A stretch of DNA of 60,000 bases from Adiantum capillus-veneris (GCA_014529385.2 CM043966.1:142648211-142708210), one strand, 5' to 3'; positions 21,434-33,776 are shown, counted from the first letter of the stretch. Program-made: numbers and translations. The notes: generated from the letters alone by a model not told the origin.

Positions 21434-21447
21434 TAGGGGGTGGGCAA
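21434..21447 (+). other. G4a polypurine tract and 3' LTR start
   Basis: CTAGGGGGTGGGCAA precedes TGATGGTG at 21448. The second copy has AAGGGGGGTTGGGCAA before TGATGGTG at 48539, so both the tract and the LTR start are conserved. Confidence 0.65.
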
Positions 21448-21858
21448 TGATGGTGAGGCGGTCCGGGGCGGGCAACAAGAGAGGCGACCTCTAAACACCC
21501 CTCAAGGCTCCCGTGCTGCTCAATTGGGGCTGGGGCAACCACAAGCACAACACAACAACAAACCCACAGCCAAACCCAAACAAGATAGGGGCACCACCTA
21601 GTTATGGTATGCGAACTAGGATGCAAGAGAGATTTTGTCACAACCAAGAAGATGAGCCACAAAACACACACAAGCAACCTCACACCAAGACACACACAAA
21701 ATGGACCAGAGAGAGCTAGAGCAAAGGGAAGAGAGAGAGGAATGGATCTTGCGTAATACCTTATTTGTGATCACTTGCAAACAGATGGTTGGTTTTTGAT
21801 GCAATCGTAGAGCTTGTATAAAACTAACTCAATGCTTAGTGAATGCTAAACATTGCCA

Positions 21859-21860
<2 letters not shown>

Positions 21861-21930
<70 letters not shown>
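21861..21930. repeat. (AC)35 microsatellite
   Basis: Uninterrupted AC repeat of 70 bases. Confidence 0.97.
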
Positions 21931-21932
<2 letters not shown>

Positions 21933-22537
21933 TCTTAGGGTGTGGGAGACCTCTCACCACAATACCCTCTTACAATGGACACAAAATTGGCAATGGAAAC
22001 ACACTAAAACACTTTCTAAAACAAGGATCAAACGATAGAAACTCAAAATACACAAGTCACCTTGAAATCACCAAACCGTATTGCACAAGTAGAAGGACGA
22101 AGATTTGAACATCGAATCACGCCTTTGATGCACCAAACCTCAATTCATTGATGATGGAGGAACATATACAATAGTGGTTTTGAGATTTTTGAACTCGCGC
22201 TCTCTCACTTGCAATGTGTAGCTTGAAAGCTTCTCTTACACCAAAAGTGAAGCTCACAAAGTGGTTGCTACGCCTAAGTCTCTCCTCACGCATAGAGTGT
22301 TGGGGTGCTATGTGAGATATTGGAGGTTGTTTTACAAGAAGGAGAGGGGCCTATTTATAGGTTGGAGACCCCTCATTAAGATTATTGGAAATCCTAATTT
22401 ACAAGCTAACAAATCAGGATCATGATTTTTTTGAATATCAAAACATTGCGGGCCTTCTTTGTCTGCTTGAGTCATGGATGTGGACTCAAAAAAGAGCATT
22501 ATTAATGGTAGATAAGGTGAAAGTAAGGTTTTAAGGA

Positions 22538-22539
<2 letters not shown>

Positions 22540-22592
<53 letters not shown>
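22540..22592. repeat. (GA)n microsatellite
   Basis: Uninterrupted AG repeat of about 53 bases. Confidence 0.97.
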
Positions 22593-22594
<2 letters not shown>

Positions 22595-24239
22595 ACTATG
22601 CACATGTCTTGAGGTGAGCTGTCTTTTATGGTTAGGCCAATGGCTATTTTGTGCTAGTATGTTAGTAATTAGTGTTAGTAATCACTAGAAAGTTAATGTT
22701 ATATTTACAATGGGTAGAATGAGGTGGATGATTGAAGTAAGATGGTCGAATGAAGTGAGGGAATCCTTGTGATGGGGAAGTTTGAAGAAGGACTTACTTG
22801 TGTAGGTTCCCAAAATGACAATCGATTCTCTTCTTCTTCTTTTCTTCTTTATGCCACCGCGGCCAAGGTTGATTATCGCGATGAAAATTAAAATTCAGTT
22901 GATGAGATCTCTTAATTTGCAGAGGTTAAGCATGGTTTACATGTTGTTTTTTATGTATATAGAGAAGGGGTAAGATGGAATTATACTTTGGAAGTAATAG
23001 AGAGAGACATAGAGATGGTGTATGTACATCTAGAGCTCATATGAGAGCTATGGAAGTAAGAGAGGAGGTTAATGGTGAAGAAGGTGAGAGAAACCATGGA
23101 AGGTGTAGGTTTGAGTGAGGGATTGAGAGGAATGAGTGTGTGTATGTGTGTGTGTAAAAGTGTGGAAAAGAGGTGAGAGAAGACTATGGACTACTTGTGA
23201 GAGAAGTGGGCAGGCTGGGGTCCAATCAAAAAATCATACCTCACCGGTGGTAACTCCAAAAATTATGAAAAGTTTTGAGGTGATTATTCAGCTTTGGTTC
23301 CACATTTTGTCTTCTAACCATCGCTTCAAATTCGGAGTGGAGATGGATTTTAAAAATCCCACCAAAATGCCTACTTTTCTTCACAAAAAATTCATCAATG
23401 GCCCCCCTTTTGTTGAATTTGCATATGGCTCCAAAGGTGCACCCCTCCTTGCATGAGAGCAGGAACTAATTGATTCTTAGAGTTTTGAAAATATACATGG
23501 TTGTGGATTATGCATAAATATAATATATGGATATGATGTAAAAAGAAAGGGTAGTATATATAAACAATTTATGCAATCTAGAATAGTGTGGTCTATAAAT
23601 ATATAAAAAATAAATCTATGAAAATATAGGGAATCAAATGAGGAGGGCCCTCATTTGTTTTATTGATGTATATTTATTTACAAGAAGTAAGAAAGAGTTC
23701 CTGTAGGAAATAGGAATTTAGTGAAAGGCAATGGCTGATGGTGGAAAGTATTTTTTGAGGTTTTTTCTTAGGAGTGGATTCACACAAAAAATAAGAGAAT
23801 CTTGTGTGAGGATATTTTTATATGGAATAAAAAGTATGTAAAATGGTAAGAAAATTGTGGTAATGGTGATTCAATGTACATAGCATACATAGGTAAATTA
23901 CGTACACCTAGGTAGGAATATTTAAATAAATACCATTATGAAAAAATCCTTATATTTTGGCCCTATATACAATGAAATATTTACACACAAATGGGCCATA
24001 ATATATTTTATTTTTTTTGATTTTATTTATTTTTTGGGCTCAAATACCCCAAATTACTAGCTAGCTGAGTGTTTTAAGGAGATATCAGAAAGGTCCCTTA
24101 ACTCACACACGCCTATGTACAATGAAAAGGTAGGAATAGCCACAGTGTTTGGGTGGTTTTGGTAGGGTGAGGTAGCTCACTATGGTAATTATGAAGAGCC
24201 AAAAAACGGCTATCAATGGTACAGCCAAAGCGTGGCGAC

Positions 24240-25291
24240 CATAGAAGATGGCATGGGAAAATATGTGCAGGCTAGCAGAGGCATGGGAAAAGGCTAAAGC
24301 AGCTAGGAAGATCATGACTGACAGGTAGCAGCGGGATTGTATGACTGATGCGGTTTATAGGCCAAGGAAGGCTTCATAAGGGGCTAATTTGAGGAGCAGG
24401 TGAAGGAGGTGCCAAATGCAGTCTTTGGGCCCAAGAATGTAGAGATTGAAGTGTTGAAGGAGCAGGTCCAGACAACTCACCAAACCGAGCTACGGAGCCC
24501 AAGATATTGAAGGTTAAAGGTTCAGTGTGTTGCACATTCTTGCCGGACAGGGTAGCGGGGGACAGGTGGTCCAAGTGAAAGTCAGGGTATAGGCATGTAG
24601 TGTTCTACTTATGGAGCCTACTTGTCTTTTCGGGTTGCAGATAAGAGCTACGGGTTGCATTTTATTGCCAGTTGAAGTTTTGTCGGGAGCTATGTTGGTG
24701 CCCACCTGACCACATGGGGAATCATGAAATCTGGAGTCTTTTGAGCCTTGACAAGGTTCTAGAGCAAGGTATGCATCATACGGAGCTAGCAAAAATTGAT
24801 TGCATGTCAAACGGAGCTCGGAGTGGAAAGTTGTAGCAGTTTGAAATTGGCGTGCATTTGTTTGGGATTGATTGCAGATGACTTTCTCAGTTTTTGCGGT
24901 CTCGGTTCGGGGGCCCGGGGAATCTCAAAGTGCAGCTAGAGCCGGGGTTTTCTAGTCGGTATAATGAAATTTTGGCGAGGCTTTGTGGCTTGGAAATCTG
25001 ACATGAGAGCATTACAGGGGGGCGTGGAGAAGGAGGGCCCAAAAAGGCTATGCATGAGATTTTTTTGGAAGAGTTGCAAGGCCTTTAGAGCCCATGGAGC
25101 CAGTGGCTGCCACGTGGCCATAGATTATCCCACATGCGGGATCTTGGTGCAGACAGTCGGGGTATAAGGCCTGTCCCGTGAGCCCATTGCAAGTGTGAGC
25201 GTGTGAGGGGAGCTCTCCCTTGAGCTAGGCTATGGCGGCCGCTTGTCGACGTTGTGTGTGTCGCGTGCGCTGGCACGAGGGGATCTGGGCA
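24240..25291 (+). repeat. G4 family LTR (copy 2, probably solo)
   Basis: 24714-25291 pairs with the LTR end at 20325-20884. 24310-24420 resembles 48640-48730, the early part of the 3' LTR at 48539. Joined, these cover most of an LTR of about 1 kb. No primer site or coding sequence follows (the next bases are a T run and the GGTACTT array), so a solo or truncated LTR fits best. The left limit is approximate. Confidence 0.6.
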
Positions 25292-26345
25292 CTTTTTTTT
25301 GGTACTCTCTTCTATTTAGGTGGTTATTTTTGTCATGTCAATTATTTATGTTTATGTGGTAATGCCCTAGGTACTTGACATGGTACTCTCTTCTATTTAG
25401 GTGGTTTTTTTTGTCATGCCAGTTATTTCTGTTATGGTGCTAAGTGCCCAACCTACCTGACATGGTAGTTTTTTCTATTGTGGGGTTCTATCATGGTAAT
25501 AGTGCCCAAGGTAATTGGCATGGTAGTTTCTTTTAACATGGCTTTCTTTTTGTTATGGTGACATTGACCAAGTACTTTTCCATGGTGGTTTTTTTTGCTA
25601 TGGGTGTTTGTTTTTTCATGGAAGTTTGTCTATTATTGTGGTACTTGTCATGGTAGTTTTTCTACCAAAACAGGTGCAAGGGTCATGGCTATTTTTCCAA
25701 GTATCATGTAATGGCCAAAATACCTGTCATGGTACTTCTTTTGATCATGGTGGTGTTTTTTTCATGGGACTATATCCTGCTATGGTACTTTTCTTTTGCT
25801 ATGGTTGTAGTTCCCAAGGTACTTTTCTACTATCCATGGTATATGTCATTACCTTAGAGGTTTTTTGGAAAGCCATCTCTATTATGGTGGCAATGCCCAA
25901 GGTACTTTTTCATGGTTTTTTCTTCTATGGTTGATTGTTTCTTTAAGGAAGTTTGTTTGCTATGGTGGTTGTGCCCAAGGTACTTGTAAAGGTAGTTTTT
26001 TCTACCAAGGTGGATGTATGATCATTGCTGATTAGTGTGTAGTGTCCAAGGTACCTGTCATTGTACTTTGTTTTTGGTCATGGTGGCTTTTTTATCATGA
26101 TAGTCTTTCTTGTTTTGGTAATAGCTTTTGCCTTGATTTTTAATGGAATGGTAGTTTTCTGTTATGGTGGTAGTGTCCAAGGTACTTTTCTACCTGCCAT
26201 GGTATTTTTCATTGCCTTGGTGGTTTTTTCGAGTGTCCAAAGTACTTTTTTATGGTAGTTTTTTTCTATTAAAGGTACATGTCATGGTACTTTGGGCTAT
26301 AATGATGCTTCTCATATCTAATCCCTGTGGGCATTTTGTTCTTCA
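25292..26345 (+). repeat. Degenerate array with CCAAGGTACTT core (array A)
   Basis: About eleven imperfect units over 1 kb, each centred on TGCCCAAGGTACTT or a one- to three-base variant, with CATGGTA and TTTTTTCTA words between and spacing of roughly 60-140 bases. Examples lie near 25365, 25505, 25810, 25890, 25975, 26050, 26178 and 26232. It lies in what would be an intron or upstream part of the FCP1-like gene. Arrays B and C near the transposase carry the same core. Confidence 0.7.
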
Positions 26346-27145
26346 TTTTTCATGCAGAAAGAAGTGACTGACTTGGAAGCATCAGCGAGTACGTCTGTGC
26401 AACATATCAACTTTTGTGAGAGCATGTTGGAGCAGGTGAAGGCTGGTGACACAATGCTACTGCTTTCGACAGTTGGCCAGCACTTAAGCCACTTGTAGGC
26501 GCTACAGTCTCTGTTCCTGGACTACGTGTTGCATGTGGTCTTGCATTTATGGCTTCCCATGTGGTTTGTGTATATACGCTAGCATGTATCTGCTGATTGC
26601 ACAAGCCTAAACTTCACTGATGTGCTTGCAGGTTTCAGCCATATTCCTCGTGTGGCACCGATACAGGATGACGTGCCAAAGGTTGTGCTACAAGCTACTC
26701 CTGAAGAGCATAGTGTGGACTCCAATGAGGGCACTCCGGATGTGAAGGTAGACCCCCTTGTAAGCACAGTAGCAGTTGAGCCACAACCAAGCGAAAGCAG
26801 TTTAAAGGAAGATGCAACGATTGATGATGCCGAGGCAATAACGCAAGAGGGAGTGGATGCAGTGCAACGCATGGTAGCTGGTGATGAGAATCCTGATTCT
26901 CCCATCTTTTTGAGTGACATGGTGAAGGTGTCAAAGAAGCGCAAGAAAAAAGGAGATGGTAAGTGGTAATGGTATTGGACCTTTCAACTTCTATGCAATG
27001 TCTGTATGGGGCTGATGTGTTGTTTTATGACATCGGTGGCCTTCCAAAAGAATAGACCTTCGGAGTCCACACGTTCAAAGACTCATGCTCAGCATGCAGA
27101 TGGAGATATGGGAGAGACAGAAGCCCCTAGATCACCTCTTTCCGT

Positions 27146-27169
27146 TGTTAGGAGTTTTTTGGAAGACGT
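27146..27169 (+). repeat. R 5' LTR, first 24 bases
   Basis: TGTTAGGAGTTTTTTGGAAG and the ACGT target of G2. It matches the start of the 3' LTR at 41136. The sequence resumes at 37446 after G2 with ACGTGATTG, against AAGTGATTG in the 3' LTR. Confidence 0.85.
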
Positions 27170-27360
27170 TGTCAAGAAATTGGCGATCTTGCCAGGAAGG
27201 CACCGGGCCTCTTGCTGTGAGAGTTTGTGAGGAAGCTAAAGGGTTATGAGAAGGAGCTAAGATGTAGATAACATAGCTTCTAAAGCTAAAGAAGAAATGT
27301 AGCCAACCCGCTCACTTTTGCTTACAAACACACGTGATGGAGAGAACTCATGAAAGATAG

Positions 27361-27573
27361 TCAGAACAAAACAAAAATGAAAACATCGAGATTACGATCA
27401 TATCGTATCATGGGTAGGATAAAAGGGTTAATGGAAGAGTTAATGATATTTAATCTTTGTTGTCCAAATAAGCTACAGATTGCTCTTTGGAACTGTAGCT
27501 TTGTTCTTACTATAATGTATATGTTTTGTCTAGCGATTGGGATTAGTTGTGAGTACAAATCCTCTTGATTCAT
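27361..27573 (-). CDS. Small conserved leader ORF, unit 2 (left G2 LTR)
   Basis: 70 residues, a divergent tandem repeat of unit 1: KLQFQRAICSLFGQQRLN, then NPFILPMIRYD and LDVFIFVLF before its stop. The ATG at 27573 overlaps the stop of unit 1 by the four bases ATGA. In the right LTR (35472-35669) the ATG is changed to ATA and a later Met would start the frame. The duplication kept the spacing from FG to the stop. Function unknown. Confidence 0.45.
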   Translation of the reverse strand: MNQEDLYSQLIPIARQNIYIIVRTKLQFQRAICSLFGQQRLNIINSSINPFILPMIRYDRNLDVFIFVLF

Positions 27574-27872
27574 AATAAAATAACCACATTCACATCAAAA
27601 GAGAAGTCATAGTCAATAATAGGTAGTATGATGGGATCTGGTGAGAGAAGTATTTCGTTGAGCCTTTCAGGACCAAATAGAAACACTATGCGTTGCTGAA
27701 AGTGAATCTTTCGACTAATCCAAATGTTGACCCTAATAGATTGCACTGAATGGAATTGAAAGATATTACCTCTATGTGGATTATGTTTATTCATCAATGA
27801 TATACTTAGTATGTTCAAAGATAAAGGTGTGAAAGAAGTGAAAGGAGAAGAAGAAGAGAGTTTCTCTCCCAA
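27570..27872 (-). CDS. Small conserved leader ORF, unit 1 (left G2 LTR)
   Basis: 100 residues on minus. The last 62 residues align with the R small ORF at 39225-39479 (about 52 percent identity by hand). Landmarks are RKIHFQQRIVFLFGPERLNEI, in two islands, then SPDPIILPIIDYD and SFDVNVVILL before the TGA at 27570-27572. The second LTR copy (35681-35983) has an identical protein with TAA as the stop. Function unknown. The position downstream of the TATA and upstream of gag is the same as in R. Confidence 0.5.
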   Translation of the reverse strand: MGEKLSSSSPFTSFTPLSLNILSISLMNKHNPHRGNIFQFHSVQSIRVNIWISRKIHFQQRIVFLFGPERLNEILLSPDPIILPIIDYDFSFDVNVVILL

Positions 27873-29335
27873 GCCCTATTGTTGCCCTTAGGCAATAGGG
27901 ATACTGCGGGGAGAGAAGTACCTGTAGCAAGGAGATTCTAGAGTTTGTGGAAGAGAATGAGAACCTCAAGAGAGAGAGATACTTGTGGAAGATGAAGATA
28001 TGGTTACTAACCTTGTGCACATAATTGTTCCCCGCAAGAAGGTTGTACCCATTACATTGACAAGGTTGCTGCTTGAATACCTTCCAATGAAACAATTAGG
28101 ACACAACAAGAGAGATCAAAGGAGGAGTAAAGATAGAATTAGAGATAGATCTAAGTGCGGTGGTGGTATTAAAGATAGATAATGAGAGATAGAGACAGAG
28201 TTAGAGAAAAGTATTGGACTAGATATGCAAATGAAAGTAAAACTAGCAACATATATCTTACATGAGAGCAATCGCCACCACCTTAATGGAGAGAGAAGAT
28301 GAGGCAAGACTTCAGCCTTTCTTCAAGAGAAAGTGTAGCACTAAGATGAGTGTATCACAATGGAATTGAGCTATTCTCACTCACTTATAACTTGCCCCAA
28401 TGAAGAGAAAGTTGCCCTTTTTATAGGTGAGGGAGCCATGTTTTACATAATCACTTGATTAGGCTAAAGAGTTAGCCCAAATCAAATGTTCTTTGGATAT
28501 TTCTTAAAATGGGCAATATTAGGACTCAAAATATCATGAAATTCAGCATTTTTGGTCGTTGAGGCTCCATGTGGGTGCATGATGTATGTGGCCCCCACCT
28601 AGGCATCTTCTGTGTGGCTCCAGCAGGGGGTCCCAACTTGTGTGTCTTGTCCTTCAAGGCATCTTTGAGGTGTCACATTCACATGCTTGTGTCTTTTATC
28701 CTCCAAATACCTTATTTTATGGAAAAAGATCAAGATTACCTCTTTTCACTTGATTCACCTGTTTACCATCTCTTCTTGCAGTGTAGTTGTGAGAGGATTT
28801 TTCACTCTTTTCCCTGTAACTTTTGACCTGTAACTCGGATTGATTTGCTTCAAAAGGAAAAATTGGCCTACTGAAAGAGCTTGACTTGGTTTTGGCCTTT
28901 TCTCCACACTCTTAGGTCATGATTTTCAAAGTGGGATGGTCCAAGAAGCTTTGGATCTTCCTTTTCATAAAGTCTTGTAGTAGGCCCTTCCGTCTTGTAT
29001 GTATCCAAGAAGGTATGCATTATTGAAGGGTTATATTATTAAATAAACGTGAAAAGAAGAAAATAATTTATATATGGTAGGGTATAGCTGAGATATTAGA
29101 AGAAATATACAAATGCTTTTCCCCCATACAAAAAGAGACACAATCATTGATACTTCTCTTACAGTACTTTCTAATAGTAATGTACATTTATATTACTTCA
29201 AAGGTAATACTAAGGTATGGTAGAAAGCTTTTATTTATGCATATGAGTATTATATGAAGTATACTTATGCATCAAAAAGTCACAAGATAAATCGTTTAAT
29301 GCTCGTTCCCACTATATATGTGCCTCAGCACGACA

Positions 29336-29350
29336 TCTATCCCCTCTAAA
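29336..29350 (-). other. G2 polypurine tract
   Basis: On minus, TTTAGAGGGGATAGA abuts the TGTCGTGC start of the 3' LTR. Confidence 0.75.
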
Positions 29351-29435
29351 CCTGCACATCCTCTCGTATGTGCCACGTTGTCTCTTTGTAAGATGAGACC
29401 TCTTGTACATCTTCCTTGCTTTCTTCTTCACTGGA

Positions 29436-30641
29436 TCATTCCAGAGCTTCATGTTCACTTTGATCTTCACCTGTGTTTTTCTCTTCTTCCTCATCAACAT
29501 CTTCTAGATCATTGTCTCCTCTTCTCTTAAACATTTTAATCCTTTTTTCCGCAATGGGAATCTTTACTTCTGTACCATCTAGTTCAGACAAGCTGTAAGT
29601 AGCATTTATATGCACATGCTTTACAACATACGGTCCAAACCATCGTTTTGAGAACTTACGCATGACTGTGTGCTGGTTATCAAGGCTACTATCATACACT
29701 AAAACCCAGTCACCTTTGTCAATTGCTTTGCTCCTGAGTCGATGTCGCTTATCAAAGTAGTCCTTGTTTTTCAACCTTGCATTTTTGAGTCGTTCTTTTC
29801 CAGCTTCAATGTCTTGAGTTCTTCTCTCAACTTGCCTTATACGCAGTGCAAGGGGATCATCCCTGCTAAGCCCCTCTTGCCAAGGTAGTACATTCCATGT
29901 GGGAATTGTATCTTCAATTGGCATCACTGGCTTTTGACCATACATTAGCTCCGTAGGCATGTAGCTAGTTACTGAGCTATGTGTTGTACGATCAGCCCAT
30001 AAAGCATATGGTAACAGTTTTGGCCACTCACCAACTCTTCCTTCGCAAGCCTTGGCCAAAGCTTTGATGATAGGAGGATGCCCTCTTTCACTCTTTCCAT
30101 TGCCTTCAGGGTTGTAAGTTGTAGTAAGAGAACTCCCTTGCTTCTTCCGCATCCAGTTCACCTCTATCTGCAGTGATTTTTCCCACAACCATAATGGCAA
30201 ATCACCTCATCAAGAAGGAATTTGCACACAGCTTCTGTGGTTTTAGCTCTTAATGCTCTTCCTTCAACCTGGTTAGTTAGGTCCTCTTGTGCAAGAACCA
30301 AGTATCTCATTTGCCAGAGTCCTAAAGGCATTGTGACTAGATCCACACCCATTTATAGTGCATGGCTAGTGGATATGTAGGGTGCAATCCATCACGATGT
30401 CGGACATTTGAATACATTTGACAAGTTACACATGACTCTACAAACTGAGATACATCTTTATACATAACCTTCCACCAGTATTTTTATTTCAACTTGGAGA
30501 AGGTTGCCCACACACCTCTGTGTCCATCTTATAGACTCTCATGAAACTCTTGCATGAGCTTTACTTGAGTCTCTTTTTTACATATAACCCATTGTGGTGT
30601 AGCACCCTTTTGTTTAGGATGCTTCCACAAGTAACCATCCT
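29436..30641 (-). pseudogene. G2 integrase, frameshifted
   Basis: The zinc domain (30370-30600) is readable only with stops and shifts. The core starts with MGVDLVTMP near 30352 (first Asp). The second Asp is in ADRGEL near 30165, in a third frame. The Glu is in NPEGNGKSERGH near 30080, in the frame that then stays open for 254 codons. That frame continues through PKLLPYALWADRTTHSSVT, DYFDKRHRLRSKAIDKGDWV and a GPY-type module (KRWFGPYVVKHVHINATYSL). An acidic tail (DVDEEEEKNTGEDQ) ends at 29436. All three catalytic acids survive but in three frames within 200 bases, so the enzyme cannot be made. Confidence 0.83.
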
Positions 30642-32769
30642 TCAAAAAGTACTCATATGCTTTCCTGCGTATCCTTCAGACCAATCATCCTGTTTTGTTA
30701 GAGTACTCAAGTAGCATCCAATAAGAAGCCAATCACCTTCATAAAGATCTTTCAAGAACAATTCAAGTGAATTAGTCATGTAGACATTGTTACCTTTGAC
30801 ATGAGAGATAGAATAGAACTTTGTGCCTACATCATCTCCCTCGTCAATCATTTGTGACTCATATTCATACCTTGCCCATGATAGCATATCTGCTACTGTA
30901 TTGTGTTTACCTGCAATGTGCTTAAACTCGGGATTTAAAGACTTAATGTAGGAAATCCACCGCAACATAGCAATGTCTGGCGTTGAGCAGCTTGTAATCA
31001 TCCCAAGAAGTGGTAGACAATCTGTTTCTACAACCACACATGCACCAATAAGGTACTCTTTTACATTTTTCAAGGCTGTAACCATACCCCATAGCTCTCT
31101 CTTTATTTGTGGATAGTTTCTTTGGCGAGCACTTAGTACCTTTGCTCCAAATCTTATCACATACCTGCGTCCTTCTTCGTCATCTTGCCCTATTGCCCAT
31201 CCAATCCCTGTAGGACTGGTATCTACTGTCACAATTACTGGCCTTTGACACTCATAATCTACCTTTCTCGAAGTTGGTGCTGACTGGAGCAACTCCTTTA
31301 GATTTTTCATGGATTTTACATGTGCTTCTGTCCATTTAAACTTTTGATTCTTTCTAAGCAACTGATAAAGAGGATCAGCTACATGTGCATAATGTGGAAT
31401 CCAAATAACATAGAAGACACATGCTCCTAGAAACCATGTAACCTCAGTGATGCTAGTGCATGTTTCTTTTATTCTTTGGATGTCATCTACCTTTGATGGA
31501 CAAGGTTTCCTACCATATGTCCCGCACATATGCTCCACAATGAGCACTTCTTTGACACCAAACATAGACTTTTTCCCTGACAATGTAAGATTCACTTCTT
31601 CCAACCTAGAAATTTTTTTATCACAATCATTTATGTGATTTACCACAAACCTGCGACATCCCTTGAGATCCAAAGCTTCATCTGTGTCACTTTCTTCACA
31701 TCCTTTGATAGGAAAATCATCAATGAAAGGGATTGTGATTCGAGGAATAAAGTCACGTAAGACCTAATTCATCCCATTCATCATATGTGCAACCGAGTTG
31801 GTTGCTCCCTGTGGGAAGGTACACATCCTTACCAAACCCAAAGGTGTCCTCATGGTTGTCAAGTCTCTGCTTTCGATTGCAAGCTGAAATTGATCATACT
31901 CTGAGTACAGATCCCCCATTGAGTAGATTGCCCTCCTTGCAAACGCCTCTGCAAACTCATCCACAATTGGACCTGTACCTACATTTCTAATTGTCACCTT
32001 GTTCACTGGTTGCATATCTTGGATGAAGCGTAGAGAACCATTCTTCTTTGGAACTGTGAACCACCTGTTTGAATATGGAGCACAAGAAGGCTCCAAGATT
32101 CCCATTTTGATTTTCTCATTTAGTAGCTCTACTAACTTTGGCAAATGAGCCTTTGGAACTGGAATAGGCCGCAGATTCCAAGGCACATGAGGTATTGTGA
32201 AAATTACCATAGGAATGTGGCTCAAATGCAAAAGCTTTACCATGCTTTGAAAGCATTTCTTTGAAGCACTTTGTCTCCTCCTGTGTTAGAAACTCCTCGA
32301 AACCAATCTGCAACTCTTGAAAAGACTCCTTTGTGAAGGTATGCCCGATCTTTTTAGGATTCCTCAAACTTGGTTGTAAAGAAGCCTGCTCAATTTTTTC
32401 CCTATTGTTGGGTGGTAAGGGTGAAGCTACTGGTTTCACCTTCTTTGCTACACTCTTGTATTTAGTTTCAACATGGACTTCTGGGCCAACTGTTTGGCTT
32501 TCTTTAAAGGCTTCTATTACTTGATACATTTTCATAGAGAAAACTTCCACAACTTCATTTTCAAGATCCAAACTAGACCCCATTATAGCATCAAGCTCAC
32601 CCATAGTATCTACAAAAGAAACTTGTTCACACAAACCCAAAACATTTTCAGTAGGATTTAGCAACCCACTCTTTTTCATGCCTATTTGTACATTATGTAC
32701 ATATTGCCTCTCACATCTCTTCAAATCTTCAAGTTTTGTAAAACATACTGATCCATTCCTTGTTACCAA
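30640..32769 (-). pseudogene. G2 reverse transcriptase and RNase H
   Basis: A linker (32769-32250) precedes the reverse transcriptase, with a frameshift near 32230. Motifs: KMGILEPSCAPYSNRWFTVP, LRFIQDMQPVNKVT, YSMGDLYSEYDQFQLA (the catalytic Asp) and PQGATNSVAHMMNGMN. A TAG at 31762-31764 follows; then ITIPFIDDFPIKG carries the active site as F-I-D-D. Tether: FLGACVFYVIWIPHYAHVADPLYQLL. RNase H: VIVTVDTSPTGIGWAIGQ, RELWGMVTALK, VVETDCLPLL and GKHNTVADMLS, ending near 30880. The frame then runs into the integrase linker to 30642. Only one shift and one stop over 2 kb. Confidence 0.85.
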
Positions 32770-32846
32770 GGAGCTCGTTGAGAAAGTTTCACCTATTTTT
32801 GGATCAGGCGAGACCCTTTTTCTTTCTGTACCACTGCAATCCCGCT

Positions 32847-33776
32847 TTACAATGGTACTTGGCCAAAACCCATCATTTCTCTATGATCATGAAACTCTTT
32901 GCTTACCTTTGGTAGAGGATTTTCTCTGAGGTTGTCACGATTTCTTTCATTTTTTACACAAAATGTGAGAAATTGGACAGCTCGTTTACCATCTTTGCTG
33001 TGTATCCTAGCATATGCTGAACCATCGTCTATTACCTTTGTTTCCATTCGAACTCCCACAATGTAGGGCTGTCCAAGGATGAGATGATATGAAGATGTAT
33101 CCTGTACAAAGAAGTTTTGGTCAATCTTTACATCACCTATTGTCACCTTCACACCTGGACATGCTGCATACAATTCACCGGATGAATTGTTTGCCACTTT
33201 TACCATCCAACCATGATCTATGTCCATTGGCCATTTGCACTTGTTATAGAGACTCTTTGACATTATGTTTATTTCTGAACCATGGTCAATCAAGGCAACA
33301 AATGGCTCTTCAAGATCACCTACCTTGACCAAAGTTTCTGTAGTAGCCCTTGCCCAGTGACTTTGTGAATAATAGCTCCTAGGAATATCTTCAACTTCTT
33401 CATCATCATTTGAGAAATGCACTTGCTTCACTCTCCCACTAGATTGGTAGCATCCTACCACAGCTCCATCATCCTCCTTATTTTGCAGCTGCATCCCTTG
33501 TGTCTTTGAGGTTTCCCCTTCAACTTGTGGACGAGAAACTTCAGCAAGAGTTTGCCTCTTCCTCTTGATGATGTCAATGATCTCCTCATGGAATTCACGC
33601 TTTGCAATGCCAAGAACTTTTCCTAGAGTAAACTCAATCTTTCTATTTAAGATCCTTTCCTCCAAGACTTTCTTTAAATCGGTAGCAACCTCAATATCAT
33701 ATTGTAATTTATAAGTTGGGCCTTTTGTCTTACCTTTTGTTGGCTCTTTCTTCTTTCCTGTTGTAGACTCCTCCAT
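32847..33776 (-). pseudogene. G2 aspartic protease region
   Basis: 309 codons open. A Lys-rich N-terminal linker (KKKEPTKGKTKGPTYKLQYD) leads into a retropepsin-like domain: VALIDHGSEINIMS near 33295 (catalytic Asp in D-H-G-S) and YHLILGQPYI near 33080, the ILG flap-side motif. The DHGSEIN form is found in gypsy elements with a distinct reverse transcriptase, known to me best from fungi and some lower plants. The domain looks intact; it overlaps the end of gag in another frame. Confidence 0.8.

Larger units (their letters stand above)
20325..21448 (+). mobile_element. G4a: gypsy element with interior replaced by a C run
   Basis: 20325-20884 is the 3' part of an LTR that recurs at 24714-25291. 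It is followed by TTTTGGCGGGC (primer-site-like, about 20890), a short start of internal sequence, 64 consecutive Cs (20987-21050), the integrase C-terminus (21051-21299), a 3' untranslated region and a purine tract ending at 21447 before TGATGGTG. Gag, protease, reverse transcriptase and most of integrase are missing exactly at the C run. Confidence 0.7.
21449..24240. other. Non-coding region with microsatellites and LTR-like debris
   Basis: The first 250 bases may be the start of a G4 3' LTR. No reading frame looks coding; frames through the AC repeat encode only His-Thr runs. A TATA-like palindrome (GGGGCCTATTTATAGG) near 22345 and long AT-rich stretches (23460-24060) suggest decayed LTR sequence, but I cannot pair it with another copy in the window. 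Confidence 0.45.
27170..29335 (-). repeat. G2 3' LTR (left copy)
   Basis: Pairs with 35275-37445 over its whole length. TATA signal on minus at 28418-28425. Contains two overlapping small ORFs downstream of the TATA (27361-27872), that is, in the transcribed R/U5 part. Confidence 0.95.

Noticed and set aside
21839-22108. Open frames of His-Thr repeats
   Set aside because: They are translations of the AC microsatellite and have no other support.
25292-26345. CRISPR array or centromeric satellite
   Set aside because: Units are degenerate, unequal in spacing and only about eleven; no fixed repeat-spacer pattern and no satellite periodicity.
27787-28095. 102-residue frame preserved in both G2 LTRs (also 35898-36206)
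   Set aside because: The LTRs are nearly identical because the insertion is young, so preservation is no evidence of coding. Unlike the small ORFs, it has no homologue in R.
28569-28826. 85-residue frame seen at 28569 and 36679
   Set aside because: Antisense to the element and present twice only because LTRs are duplicated.
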